DNA from: Rhinopomastus cyanomelas
Lineage: Eukaryota; Chordata; Aves; Bucerotiformes; Rhinopomastidae
Direction of reading: 5' to 3'
NCBI GenBank assembly: GCA_013400115.1
Contig: VXBP01004087.1
Location: 1-64,000 of the forward strand
DNA: 64,000 nucleotides
This document shows, one piece after another, positions 1 through 11,228 of this stretch. The notes below the pieces were generated by a model. The model saw nothing but the letters and a program-made list of their open reading frames with translations. It was not told the DNA's origin and did no database searches. The position numbers and the translations under genes were made by a program. The first letter of the stretch is position 1; every line of letters begins with the position of its first letter.

Positions 1-28
1 GAGGAGAGGAGAGGAGAGGAGAGGAGAG
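1..28. repeat. (GAGGA)n microsatellite
   Basis: Five perfect GAGGA units open the window and decay into GAG repeats. The array may extend beyond the left edge. Confidence 0.9.
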
Positions 29-30
29 AG

Positions 31-1480
31 CACAGCAATAGTGGTTGAAGAGCTGTGTGGATTGCAATTAAGGGATGGTAATTAGGGTGGTGAAAGACTA
101 CGTATTTAACATAGTCAAGAAATAATGCACTAAAATTTTGAAGGGTCTGAAGTAGAGCTAAGGGTAATGGAGAACATGTACAATGATTTGTCAAACAAGA
201 GAAGGAAAGGATATAAAATATCTATGTTACATAACCTTGATATAAAAGAGTTAATGGTTTTCCTAGTATAACTCTCCACAGACTGCTCCAGGACAAGGCT
301 GGCACAATATGACCGCAATTTCCAAGGAAAGCCACAAATCTTACTTCATCCAGACCTGTTCATTAATCATAAATTAGTTCCTGTAAATAAAATAATTCTT
401 CCTTTACTCTTTAGAAATGATTTTACATCAAGGTCTGGAGAAAATTAACATAAAATGTGCAGCAGTTAGCATTTGGAATTTTTGTTGTGTTTTCTGCTTT
501 TGTCACAGGAGTTAGAGCTAAAATGTTCTCTTCAATTGCCAGTGAAAATTTAGGTAGAAAAAACCCACTATTTGGAAATAATTTCACTATCTAAAGAGTC
601 CACAGCTAATTTGCAGTATAAATAGGATATTGCTGCAGCCTAAGCCTTTAAATTGCATCACTTGTTGAGGAAATAGAGGTAAATGTACGCATAGCTTCAT
701 TTTTCTTCCTTGTTATTTTTCAGACAAAATTACTTGATAAAACCAGGAGAAACAGTCTTATTCAATACTTTCTAAATCACCAGTTGCATCACTGCTTTAT
801 AAACTTCTGTGATGATAAATTCCCCTCACTCTACATCTTGTTTCTGTTACAAAGAACACTTGCAAGAAAAACAGGGATGTTAAAATAACAAGGATGATCA
901 ACACAAACTGAACAGTCATCTCATCTTTTACTTCCTGTTCGTTGATGAAGATTCATTACTGTGAAGCTTGCAACTCTGAAGCCATTGACATTATATCGAG
1001 ACACACAGAGCCAGTGCTTACAATATTATGTCAGAATAATTTATATTCACAATTCTGTTTTAAAGAATGACAGTTTACATATCCAAGCCCTTAAGTCCAT
1101 GGGCAAAGTTGCCTGTAAATTTGAGTCCTTAAGCTGAGAATTTATTCTGCAGATCTTTCTGTCAACTTCCACTCCAAACTTTAAACACGTTTACAAATCC
1201 TGCTATTTGGCATGAGAATTTGCCTAACTTGAAACATCATAATGAAAACTCACAAGGGATTTAGTTATTTGTCTTGAGACTACAGAATGACTATTTGCAG
1301 TGAAGCAGTTTTACATACTTTGACTGAATCCAATACAGATGCACGTTTGCTCCATTAAAACGACACTGCTTTGGTGGGCAACAGCTCTAAAATCATGAGA
1401 AGTAGAATGGAACTAGTCTCATTTTTTCTATTCTGGATTATCTCTTATTTATTCTTGCTCTCAACAGCCATACTGTGTCA
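31..1480. other. Unique AT-rich sequence, no gene seen
   Basis: No ORF above 62 codons, no CR1 similarity and no RNA gene recognised. Confidence 0.6.
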
Positions 1481-1759
1481 GAGCAACGCTCTTCTCAGTG
1501 TCACCTAGGGGTAGGACGAGGGACAATAGTTGTAAGCTGGAACATAGGAGGTTCCACATAAACGTTAGAAGGAACTTCTTGCCAGTGAGGGTGACGGAGC
1601 ACTGGAACAGCTGCCCAGGGAGGCTGAGGAGTCTCCTTCACTGGATGTGTTCCTGTGTGACTTGGTCTAGGTGATCCTGCTGTGTCAGGGGGATTGGACT
1701 AGATGATCTTTCAAGGTCCCTTCCAATCCCTAATGATTCTGTGATTCTATGATTCTATG
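1481..1759 (+). mobile_element. CR1 LINE, 5'-truncated 3' end
   Basis: The fragment covers the C-terminal end of CR1 ORF2 (residues like CKLEHRRFHINVRRNF and RVTEHWN), the conserved 3' hairpin region (GATTGGACTAGATGATC) and a tail of about two and a half ATTCTATG units. A deletion removes the stretch that normally encodes MFKTHLD, so the reading frame is broken. Confidence 0.92.
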
Positions 1760-3411
1760 TTTAAAATACTTATCTGGGAAATCATCATGCACCACCATCA
1801 ATACAATCATTCAATCAGAAAATGCCAAAAATCACTTTCACTGAGTTGTTGATAGCTCACAATCCAGTCAGAATTAACCTGAAATTGTATCAAGTGTTAG
1901 TATTTGATGGCACAGAGGTCCTGCTGCTGTTATTTCAGCTTTGTAACTAGCCCTATCGTTATCGGTGTTCACGGAAGTCTTTTGCTGTAAATAGGTGGAT
2001 TAAATGATGACGAGGTCACAACACAAGTTTTGTATGAATATAAAGTTGTTAAACTTGATGTAAAACGTTGAAGGAAGGAAACTTTCCTTCCTTCCCCTGA
2101 AGGAAATTCAGTAAAGCCATAATTGTTTGTTCAGTCGGGTTTTATCTTTAAATTCTTTCATATATAGCTACTTCTACGTTTAAGATTTTATATGTACTTA
2201 CAAAATAGTGTGTTTTTATATTTTTTAAATGTAAAGCATGAAGTTGATTCTCTGTCTTTAAAGCTGTTTTCTTTCAATTTTTATCCCAAGAAACAATTTA
2301 TATTTCTTTCTAGTACAAAATGCAATCATTCCTAGTGGACAATGTGTAATTGCACTAGTGATTGAAAGTAAAATAAAGTCCATATTTTTAGTTAAAAAAT
2401 TGACTAGATTTAAATAGATGTTTCATGGTATGCAGATGTACACTGATAAATAAAACAGTTCCAGTATATGTCCTGAAAAGAATGAATTCTGCAACAGCTG
2501 GGATTAAATCAGAACACTGCTTATTAAAGCATCAGTGATGTTGTTACAGCTGCCCCCAAATGGCACCATCTAGTGAAGCTCATTTCCCAAAATAATTTTT
2601 GCACTTCTTTTCACTACAATCTTCTCCCTCTAGATCTGCCCCTCCTGCAAAAGCAACACACAAAAGACAAAGAAATAAGAATTAAGAATGTTCACAGCTT
2701 TATGTTTAATTGCAATTTTACATTCTTTAATAATTTTATATATTTGTGTTCCTTAATGCAATAGCAAAGAAGATACCAGCAATGTTAAGCATTAAAGGTT
2801 TTATCTATTCAGAATAAGTAGTGTAGGGTGTGTGGCAAGGACAAGTCTACATTTTCCCATTGCCAAAGTCAAATTTATTGCTAAGGAAACTGAATACTAT
2901 GAGACCTCTGTCTAAGTAATTTTATTTTCCACAATATGAACACAAGATTTACTCACATGTTTCCTGTGGTTTGTTCAAGATGCATCTCAATTGCGATACT
3001 CTTGAAACTGGACCTAAAAGGTAGTTTGAGTTCTTTTCTCATTCATTACCAGCTATATCTGCCATACTTCATTAGCACCTGCCCATTGCCTAGAATCTGT
3101 TTCATACAGACTATGGAAAGCTAACTGCTGTCTTTAGAACTCTTGTTTTATTCCTCCCCAATCACCAACTACATATCTGGAGCTGGGTTTTGAAATGTAT
3201 GACTAAAACAAGAAATTTATCAATAATTATTTTTTAAAAAGAATTGGAGAATCCTTTCTTTGTGTTTTCTTTTCAAACTCATAACCATTGAAATAACTTC
3301 TAAAACTGTTACTAATAACAACAAAACTCTAAGAGCTGACAGGTACATTGTCAGCTCATTTTCTGACTGGATCAGTAAATACCAGCTAAAGAGGCAAATT
3401 TAACCTGCTGT
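1760..3411. other. Unique AT-rich sequence with one short perfect palindrome
   Basis: No gene recognised. The one structured element is a 25-nt perfect hairpin of GGAA/TTCC repeats at 2070-2094. Short ORFs at 2573-2764 and 2936-3124 have no recognisable content. Confidence 0.55.
2070..2094. repeat. Perfect 12-bp inverted repeat with 1-nt centre
   Basis: GAAGGAAGGAAA is followed by a single C and then its exact reverse complement. It could form a cruciform or a transcript hairpin. Confidence 0.85.
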
Positions 3412-4303
3412 GGCAGAGTGGACTGGATGATCAGCTAGTGAGGTGGATCGTGAACTAGCTGCAGGATAGAAGCCGGAGAGTAGTGGGCAATGAAACAGAG
3501 TCTGGTTGGAGGCCAGTATCTAGCAGAGTCCCCCAAGGGCCAGTGCTGGGACCAATAGTATTCAATCTATTCATTAATGACTTGGATGAGGGATTAGAGA
3601 ATACTATCAGCAAGTTTGCTGATGACACAAAGCTGGGTGGTGTCGCCGACACCCCAGCAGACTGTGCTGCCATTCAGCGTGACCTGGACAGGCTGGAGAG
3701 CTGGGCAGAGAAAAATTTAATGAACTATAACAAGGGTAAGTGTAGAGTCTATCATCTGAGAAAGAACAACCCCAGGTACAGGTGTAGTTTGAGGACTGAC
3801 ATGTCGGAGAGCAGTGTAGGAGAAAGGGACCTGGGTGTGCTGGTGGACAGCAGGATGATCATGAGCCAGCAGTGTGCTCTTGTGGCCAAGAGGGCCAACA
3901 GCATCCTGGGGTGGATCAAAATGGGGGTGTTTCTTTAGTTTGGGGAAGAGGAGACAGAGGGGTGGCCTCATTAATATCTATAAATATGTGAAGGGTGGGT
4001 GTCAGGAGGATGGATCCAGGCTCTTCTCAATGCCATCTAATGATAGGACAAGGGGCAATGAGTGTAAGCTGGAACACAGGAGGTTCCACATAAATGTGAA
4101 AAGGAACTTCTTCCCAGTGAGGGTGACAGAGCACTGGCACAGGGTGCCCAGGGTGGTTGTGGAGTCTCCTTCTCTGGAGATGTTTAAAACCCACCTGTAT
4201 GTGTTCCTGTGCAACATGTTCTAGCTGATCCTGCTGTGGCAGGGGTGTTGAATTGGATGATCTTTTGAGGTCCCTTCCAATCCCTAATGATTCTATGATT
4301 CTG
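3412..4303 (+). mobile_element. CR1 LINE with part of the reverse transcriptase, internally deleted
   Basis: The copy starts in the RT domain (SRVPQGPVLGPIVFNLFIND, then FADDTK, the catalytic motif C). It runs through SSVGERDLGVLVDSR and ends with the ORF2 C-terminus, the 3' hairpin region and an ATTCTATG/ATTCTGTG tail. Relative to complete copies, several hundred bases are missing near 3935, where WIKMG joins directly to SLGKRRQRG. It is the sense arm of a long inverted repeat with the next element. Confidence 0.93.
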
Positions 4304-5225
4304 TGAGCCAGAGCAGGATCATCCAGAAGTCACACAGGAACATGTCTGGGTTGGTTTTAAATGTCTCTAGAGAATGAGACAACACAACCTCCCTGCGCAA
4401 CCTGTTCTGTTACCCTCTCTATGAAGAAGTACCTTCTCATATTTATGTGGAAACTCCTATGTTCCAGCTTACACACATTGCCTCTTGTCCTATCATTGCA
4501 TGCCACTGAGTCTGGTTCCATCCTTCTGACACCCATTCATTTATATTTATAAACATTAATGGAGTCACCCTTTCTACTTCTTTTTTCCAAGCTAAGGACA
4601 CCCAGCTCCCTCAGCGTTTCCTCATCAGGGAGATGTTCCACTCCATCATCTTTGTGGCTCTGTGCTGGATTCTCTTAAGAATTTCTGTGTCCTTCCGGAA
4701 CTGAGGGACCCAGAACTGGACAAAATATTATAGATGTGGTCTCACCAGGCCAGAGTAGAGGGTGAGGAGAACCTCTCTCAATCTACTAGTCACCCCACTT
4801 CTAATCCACCCCGGGATGCCATAGGCCTTCTCAGCCACAAAGGCCCATTGCTGGCTCCTGGTCATCCTGCTGTCCAACACCACCCCCAGGTCCCTTTCTC
4901 CTACACTGCTCTCCAACAGTTCAGTCCTCAAACTATATTTGTGCCAGGGTTGTTCTTGCCCAGATGACAGACTTTATACTGCCCTTGTTATACTTTGTTC
5001 AATTTCTCTCTGACCAGCTCTCTAGCCTCTCCAGGTCCCGTTGAATGGCAGCACAGCCTGCTGGTGTGTCAGCCACACCTCCCAGCTTTGTGTCATCAGC
5101 AAACTTGCTGATAAAATACTCTAATCCCACAACAAAGTCATTAACAAACAGATTGAATAGGGGGTCCCAGTACTGACCCCTGGGGCTTTTGTGCCTAAAC
5201 CTGTTACACTTCCAATTGTGGGGCA
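3465..5225. repeat. Long imperfect inverted repeat made of two tail-to-tail CR1 copies
   Basis: The sense arm (about 3465-4240) and antisense arm (about 4313-5225) cover the same part of CR1 ORF2, separated by a spacer of about 70 bases holding the sense copy's tail. The sense arm has an internal deletion, so pairing would be interrupted. Arm boundaries are by eye. Confidence 0.75.
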
Positions 5226-5248
5226 TCAAGCCTGTTACCCACTTCTAT
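4304..5248 (-). mobile_element. CR1 LINE, antisense, lacking its 3' terminus
   Basis: On the minus strand this copy covers the RT motif region (KFADDTKLGGVADTPA at about 5060-5110), SSVGERDLGVVLDSRM, and the C-terminal region down to about 4313. It lacks the last 75 or so bases (hairpin and 8-base repeats) needed for normal CR1 priming. It is therefore probably the product of rearrangement or later deletion. It directly abuts the tail of the sense CR1 to its left. Confidence 0.9.
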
Positions 5249-5489
5249 GAATATATGTGGATAGGATGCGACTAACAGAAACTTTAAACACTAACTTGAG
5301 CCTCATTGCTTGTGCATTCCAACATTTTGTTTGCAGCCTCTACAGTATTGTTTCAGCACAGTCATTGAGAAATCCTGTTAAAGTATTTCTGAATCCTTTC
5401 ATTTCAGGCCATTCCTCCCCAACAGTTCATTTTCCTTCTTCAAAGGCTGTGCCTTTCTCTAAGAAAAATGTATTTTTTTAACCAAAACA

Positions 5490-5920
5490 TGATGAGTGAG
5501 GTGGAGCACCTCCCTTATGAGGAGAGGCTGAGAGAGCTGCGTCTCTTTAGCTTGGAGGAGACTGAGGCATGACCTCATTAATGTCTACAAATATTTGAGG
5601 GGTGGGTGTCAGGAGGATGGAGCTGGGCTGTTCTCAGTGTCATGTAGCGGTAGGATGAGGGGCAATGGTTGTAAACTGGAACATAGAAGGTTCCACATCA
5701 ACCTGAGAAGGAACTTCTTCACGGTCAGGGTGACGGAGCACTGGAACAGGCTGCCCAGGGGGGTCGTGGAGTCTTCTTCACTGGAGATGTGTAAGACCCA
5801 CCTGGATGTGTTCCAGTGTGACTTGGTCTAGGTGATCCTGCTGTTGCAGGAGGACTGGACTAGATGATCTTTCTAGGTCCCTTCCAATCCCTAATGATTC
5901 TATGATTCTATGATTCTATA
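5490..5920 (+). mobile_element. CR1 LINE, 5'-truncated 3' end
   Basis: It begins at the segment encoding VEHLPYEERLRELRLFSLEE and includes GCQEDGAGLFSVSC and RRNFFTVRVTEHWNRLPRG. It ends in GATTCTATGATTCTATGATT. It has minor frame lesions and a complete 3' tail. Confidence 0.93.
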
Positions 5921-7120
5921 TCACTGATCAGGAAGTAGGAAAAATGGACTATTTCACTGAATTTCCAAGTTTCTAATAATTAACTGGAAGCATCATAAGA
6001 ATGTTAGGGCTAATGAAGCTTCACAGTAAAGGTGACCCAAAGATGTAAAAAGAGAAAGGAATTGCAAATTACAGAATCCATTACTGCAAAAGCAGATTTT
6101 ACTCTGCAAGTAGAAGGCAGAATTCAAATGGGAGTAAGCAAATCAGGATGGTTAAAGACGAGAAAGTGGTTACATGGGAAGAATGAACTGAACTCTTAAA
6201 CATGGGGAAAGAACTGCAACATTAAACCAGAGTAAAATATCTCTCTTCTGAGATGGAGAATAGTAGATAAAGAATGCAGTCCAGCTAATTTTTTATCTTT
6301 TTTTCATACTACCATTTTAAAATCTAAATTATTTTTTATTTAAAAACTTCAATCTTAACTATAAAACAATTAACAATTGAAAAGTTACACAAGAAAGGAA
6401 CTGATCAAAACCACTCCAGTTTTCTGAAGATGACATCTTCCAGCTCAGTGGGATTCCCAGAGAATCAATGGAAGTTTCCTCTTGAAGCCCTTTGAATGCT
6501 AATTTCCTGACTTTCAGAGCACATGCAAAGCATGCAACACTGCTTCAAGATCAGCTCTCCAGCTTTGTCATTATTGTAATGTATTTGTTTTATTAATTGC
6601 CTTGGAGAGCATGGCACCCTTTCAAAATAAATAATTGTCTTCAAAATTGGGACTGAAGGTATTTTGCACTAACAGGTCTAGTTAAATCCTGGAAAAATTG
6701 TTAATGAAAGTTACAGCTTGTCAGCAAGAAACTGGATCTTGATAAAAGGTTTTCTTTAAGCAATACAAAAATTAACAATAATTATTTGCATCACAAATCT
6801 TACCCCTGAAACTAGAGTCAGGGAGATGTTAGCTGTGTTTAGGTCTACCTATGGCTGTGCTTCAGAGCTCACCTTGTGACAGAAAGGTGATTAAGGTGAT
6901 AGTTCACAAAAGCTGTTACAGTTCCAGCCTATGTCACATTGATCATGAACCCGGTCTAGGTGCCTGAGCACAGTGATGGAGCAGGGGGAGGTGTTGCCAT
7001 GGAAACCACGAGACAACCAAGAAGAACCCTGTGCATGTGCTGCAAGATCAGGAGGCACCTCATGCCTCTTGCTGATGGGTGGGGAGGAAAAAACGAATAA
7101 ATCGGAGAGGACAGTGTGGT
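5921..7120. other. Unique sequence, no gene seen
   Basis: AT-rich with no recognisable coding exon. The last 200 bases (about 6900-7120) are more GC-rich and could be a diverged upstream part of the adjacent CR1, which I could not confirm. Confidence 0.5.
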
Positions 7121-7556
7121 TACCATAAGATCATGGAGCAGATCCTCCAGGCACTACTGAGACAGGAGAATACTGAAGAGGTGATTGGGTAAAATCAGCA
7201 TGGCTTCACCAAGGGCAAATCCTGCCTGACAAACCTGGTAGCCTTCTATGAACAGGTGACAACATTAATGGATGAGGGGTGGGTGACTGCTGTCATTTAC
7301 CTGGACCTGAGCAAAGCCTATTACACTGTCCCACACCACACTCTGGTCTCCAAGCTGATGGAACATGGGTTTGATGAGTGGACCACTAGATAGGTATAGA
7401 ACTGGCTTGATGGGCACACCCAGAGAGTGGTTGTTGGAGGAGCCATGTCCGAGTGGAGGCCAGTGACAAGCGGAGTCCCTCAGGGATCAGTCCTGGCACC
7501 AGTCTTGTTCAACATCTTTGTAGGTGACGTGGACAGAGGCATTGAGTTGCCAAAGT
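7121..7556 (+). mobile_element. CR1 reverse-transcriptase fragment, truncated at both ends
   Basis: Reads through the RT core: QHGFTKGKSCLTNLVAFYEQ, VIYLDLSKAYYTVPHHTL, VTSGVPQGSVLAPVLFNIFV. The usual KAFDTVPH is altered to KAYYTVPH, and two in-frame stops flank the next segment. It ends before the FADD motif and has no 3' tail, so it is an older fragment of a subfamily distinct from the ATTCTATG-tailed copies. Confidence 0.88.
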
Positions 7557-7883
7557 GCAACAAATGTCACTAGATAAAATATAAAGATGAACATAAACCC
7601 AACAGATAGATTCTAATTTTCTATAAAATCACTATGACCAACAATCTCCCAGCCTGTATGAACTGCATTCTGAAGCCTTCCTCTATCAGTACCCACAGTA
7701 CCATAAAAGAAGTCTAATCACACCCAGTTGCTCAGACGTATGTCCAGCTAAGTCTTCTCCCAAGAGAGAGGAGAGAACACTCCCAAGATTGGAGATACAT
7801 TATCTCTAGGACTTTATCCTAATATTTGACTGCAAAGCACTAATTACAACACAGCTTTGAATCTCACCCCAATTACTGTTTGG
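7557..7883. other. Short unique spacer between CR1 fragments
   Basis: AT-rich, no gene or repeat recognised. It may be an insertion or unrelated DNA between two pieces of one older CR1. Confidence 0.4.
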
Positions 7884-8126
7884 CAACCCTGGAATGGGTT
7901 GCCCAGGAAGGTGGTGGAAGCCATCAATGAGGCTCTGGCCAGCCTGATCTAGGGTGGGGTGTCCTTGCCCATGGCAGGGGAGTTGGAACCGGATGATCCT
8001 GTGGTCCCTTCTAACCCTGACTGACTGTATGACTTGGTCTTGGTGATCCTGCTGTGACAGGGGGATTGGACTAGACTATCTTTCAGGTCCCTTCCAATCC
8101 ATAATAATTCCGTGATTCTATGATAC
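7884..8126 (+). mobile_element. Composite CR1: CR1-Y-like body fused to a CR1-J-like 3' end
   Basis: The first 150 bases (to about 8032) resemble the CR1-Y-type 3' region (CCTGATCTAGGGTGGGGTGT, then CTGACTGACTGTATGACT). At 8027-8033 the sequence passes into the last 90 or so bases of the other subfamily (GGTGATCCTGCTGTG, GGGGATTGGACTAGAC, then a GATTCTATGA tail). The same junction occurs on the minus strand at 43400-43412. Subfamily names are from memory. Confidence 0.8.
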
Positions 8127-8344
8127 CAAGGAGATGAAGTGGTGGGGAAGCTAGTTTACAGCTCTGCTAATATCAGGTGTGCAATGTCAGATTTGTGCTG
8201 CAGTAAGATTCTCTGTGTGATAAGATTGATGTAACCATTTAAGTCTAGAAGAGGAAATGAGAAAATTTGCTCACACTCCTGTGTAATTCAGGTGGCAGTA
8301 TTATCTCAGTCTCTAACAAATTTGTAAAAAACAGAATTAGAGGA

Positions 8345-8396
8345 TTACAGAATTGTTTGGGTTGGAAGAGATTTAAAGTTCATCTATCTTGCAGTT
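8345..8396 (-). mobile_element. Short CR1 3'-end remnant, antisense
   Basis: GAATTGTTTGGGTTGGAAGA and TTCATCTA match the reverse complement of an older CR1 3' end (AGAATGGTTTGGGTTGGAAG type). About 50 bases only. Confidence 0.6.
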
Positions 8397-8890
8397 TATA
8401 TCTTATTAAGAAATCTAATATCTTTTAAAGGTATCTAATGTCTTCTACAATATTTTTATAATTTAGTATTTTTTAATTTGAAAAATTTTAAGGTTTTATT
8501 GCTTTTCTTTACTTCACTATTTGAGTTCATTATCTCTACAAGATTTCTTAATGTGAAGATCTTAAGTTTTATTGTGACATCTTCAGCGATTAAAGCACAT
8601 TTATTCAGACAGTCACAGGCTATTTTGTTGTGCTTTCCCAAGTGAAGGCAAAGATTAACCCAAAGTAGAAAACAGTACAACATGTCTAAATGAAACCTCC
8701 TAAACTTCCCTTATAAAGGGTATTTTACTTCTCTTGTAAAGTAATTTAAATGATCACATTGAATTAAAAATAATACTTTGTAACCTTAGGGAAACATGCC
8801 CCGGGCTCATTCATGAAAATGCTTGAGTATATACTTTTCCTTGATCTTGTTCATTTGAATTTTACACTATATTTTTAATGGACTACCTGA
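8397..8890. other. AT-rich unique sequence
   Basis: No gene recognised; the minus-strand ORF at 8456-8683 is low-complexity Lys/Leu/Phe-rich and not supported. Confidence 0.5.
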
Positions 8891-9377
8891 AAGAGAATTG
8901 ACATGTGGTCGATGCAGACCTCTGTGAGTTGCTGACAAGAGTTTGAACAGAAGACATTGTAAGTGACTGAAGGACATTAAGCAAGTGATTGAAGGACACT
9001 GAGCAAGTGACTGAAAGACATCTTTATGCTAATGTATCAAGCAAGGACAAGTTGGCAACCAAAGTGGAGAATAACTGGTAACACTGGGATGAGAAAGACT
9101 GACCTAAGACTGAGCTATGGAAGGAGAAGACAGATATGAAGAAACCAGTCATATTGCCTTTAGAGTGGGTGGCTATTGTGTGATTAATGGTTTTAAACCA
9201 ATCATAGTAGATGCTTGAGAGTGAGATCATAACAATAAGGCATAAAAATATTTGATTTGTTAGCAACAAACAGCTACACTAAGACTACATTAGTCTGTAT
9301 GTGTTGTCCCTTGATCCCCGCATCGAAGCCAGCATATATTTGCAAGCATAAAACTTACAATTAAATTCTGACTGTCT
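8891..9377 (+). mobile_element. Possible solo LTR of an endogenous retrovirus (tentative)
   Basis: A block of slightly higher GC lies between AT-rich sequence and a CR1. It contains a TATA-like CATAAAAATAT at about 9242-9252, then about 60 bases later CCCTTGATCCCCGCATCG, and about 50 bases beyond that CATAAAACTTACAATTAAA, which could hold a polyadenylation signal. This order (TATA, initiation region, poly-A signal) is what an LTR shows, but I found no matching target-site duplication or internal retroviral sequence, and boundaries are guesses. Confidence 0.28.
8961..9026. repeat. 22-bp minisatellite, three units
   Basis: Units at 8961-8982, 8983-9004 and 9005-9026 read AAGTGAYTGAARGACAYT plus four bases, with a few substitutions between copies. 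A partial unit precedes them. Confidence 0.85.
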
Positions 9378-9627
9378 GATTGGAAGGGACATTGAAAGAT
9401 CATCTAGTCCCTCTCCCACAGCAGGATCACCTAGATCAGATATCACAGGAACATGTCCAGGTGGGTTTTAAACATCTCCAGAGAAGGAGACTCCACAACC
9501 TTGCTAGGCAGCCCGTTCCAGTGCATTGTCACCCTCAGTGTGAACAAGTTCGTCCTCATATTGATGTGGAACCTCTTATGTTCCACCTTACACCCAATGC
9601 TTCTTGTCCTATCATAAGATGACACTC
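9378..9627 (-). mobile_element. CR1 LINE 3' end, antisense, tail missing
   Basis: On the minus strand it reads through RTRSIGCKVEHKRFHINM, TLRVTMHWNGLPSKVVESPS and FKTHLDMFL, then the 3' hairpin region, stopping at GATTGGAAGGG without the 8-base repeats. Confidence 0.9.
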
Positions 9628-10452
9628 TAATGATTGTCACACAGTAAGTAATTTTACATCCTTCACCAAGTCAGCCCTTTTTAGTGCAATTAATGATGGC
9701 AGAATGTAGCTTTGCATTTGCCATACACAGTTAACGTGGAAACTGATTAAAATAAAATGTTGCTGGAACCAAAGTTTTCACATAAAATACACTTGAACAT
9801 CTTTTTAAAAAAAAATTTACACAAAGTTAGAAGTGTAAATTTTCAGAGTTTTAAATTAAGAGAGATGAATAAAAGTCATGGCTTCTGTTTCTTCACTGAT
9901 AGGTGTTCAGAAATTAGTAGGTTCTATTTAAAAATATGTATTTCATCAAGATCTATAGAAATATGTGTTCTGCTGTTTATATATTCCTTGTATCTTCAAT
10001 ACCGTTATATAATGAAACTCTTCTATTTTTAATATAATTCCACATTTCCTTTTCAGTGTTGTTCAAGCACGATTGTATTTATTTTTATGCATATAAAGGG
10101 GAGAATTATCATAAGTTGTTAGTATCCTCAGATGAACTGCACAGACATTTAATATATGAAAAACCTTTTCTAGCTCATAGTGACTTGAGTAAGCAGATGA
10201 TAATTATCTTGAGAATTGATTCTCCTTTGTTTTGCATGCAAGAAAAAATAGTCATAGGTTCTTTGAACTATTTTTTTCTATGCAGAAGATTTTTCTACAA
10301 GACCTATGAAAGTCCAGTTTCTGCATAATTAGAAGTGTCTTTGTATTGTGTCAGTGCATAACTTGACACCACACATGACAGAGAGATTTCTGGTGTGATC
10401 AACCTACAGTAAAGTTTTAGATAGTACTAGAAAGTTCTGCAGAAGTTTTCAA
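9628..10452. other. AT-rich unique sequence
   Basis: Two ORFs of about 90 codons (9757-10032, 10056-10328) are Phe/Ile/Lys-rich, lack recognisable motifs and look like chance readings of AT-rich DNA. Confidence 0.5.
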
Positions 10453-10863
10453 TCATAGAACCATAGAATCATAGAATCATTCAAGTTGGAAAAAACCCTT
10501 GGAAACATCAAGTCAAATCATCAGTCCTACTCCACATCCCCTATATCCCCCAACACTACATCTAAGTGACTTTTAAACACACCCAGTGATGGTGACTCAA
10601 CCACCACCCTGGGCAGTCCTTTCCAGTGCTTGAGCACTCTTTCCATGAAAAATGTCTTTGTGATGCCCAGTCTAATCCTACCCTGTTGAAGCTTGAACTC
10701 TTCCCTCTGGTTCTGTTGCTAACGATGAGAAAAGACCAGCACTTACATCTCTACAATGTCCTTTCAGATAATTGTAGAGAGCAATGAGGTCTCCCCTCAG
10801 CCTCTTATTCCTCAAACTAAACAGCCCCAACTCTCTCAATCTCTCCCCATAAGGTTTATTCTC
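10453..10863 (-). mobile_element. CR1 LINE 3' end of an older subfamily, antisense
   Basis: It starts with ATAGAATCATAGAATCATTC, then the motif CAAGTTGGAAAAAACCCTTG. On the minus strand it encodes PYGERLRELGLFSLRNKRLR, GDLIALYNYLKGHCRDVSAG and LFSS. The subfamily is the one with LRGDLIALYNYLK, shared with the copies at 37430 and 48293. Confidence 0.9.
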
Positions 10864-11228
10864 CATTATAGTTATATTATATACTGTCAATATTTTTATT
10901 TCTATTATATTTATTATTTGTATTTTATTTTTGTAGTTCATAATTATTTATTTTTACATATTTTTAATATTTATTTTGTTACAAGGAAAAGCTATTGTGA
11001 ACATTATTTGAATTTCTTTTACATTTTCATTGTGGCATTTCATATACTGTGTCTACGTGGTAATAGAACCAACATATTTGTCTTTCAGTCAGAAAAGATT
11101 CAAACTGTGTGTCTGTTAAGGAAAATATTTCAGGGCAGTCCATATGGCCTGGTTCAATTCACACATGTCAAACTTAGTTTCCTTTTACTCCCATCAACCA
11201 ACACACTCATAATTGCAGAGACACAGCA
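10864..11228. other. Very AT-rich low-complexity and unique sequence
   Basis: The stretch at about 10864-10985 is nearly all A and T (TTATTT/TATATT runs). The plus-strand ORF of 167 codons beginning at 10756 crosses CR1 antisense and this low-complexity DNA and is not a gene. Confidence 0.55.

Noticed and set aside
2341..2370. GTGTAATTGCACTAGTGATTG resembles the 27-nt post-tail block at 15260 and 33634
   Set aside because: It has a two-base insertion, further mismatches and no adjacent CR1 tail, so chance similarity is more likely (quoted piece trimmed: GTGTAATTGCACTAGTGATT).
3483..3938. 151-codon ORF with reverse-transcriptase motifs
   Set aside because: It is the interior of a truncated, internally deleted CR1, not a host gene. 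The same holds for open frames at 38003-38299, 51803-52249 and 57481-58023.
8961..9026. Regular repeats considered as a CRISPR-like array
   Set aside because: The units are directly tandem without spacers and the genome is vertebrate; it is a minisatellite.
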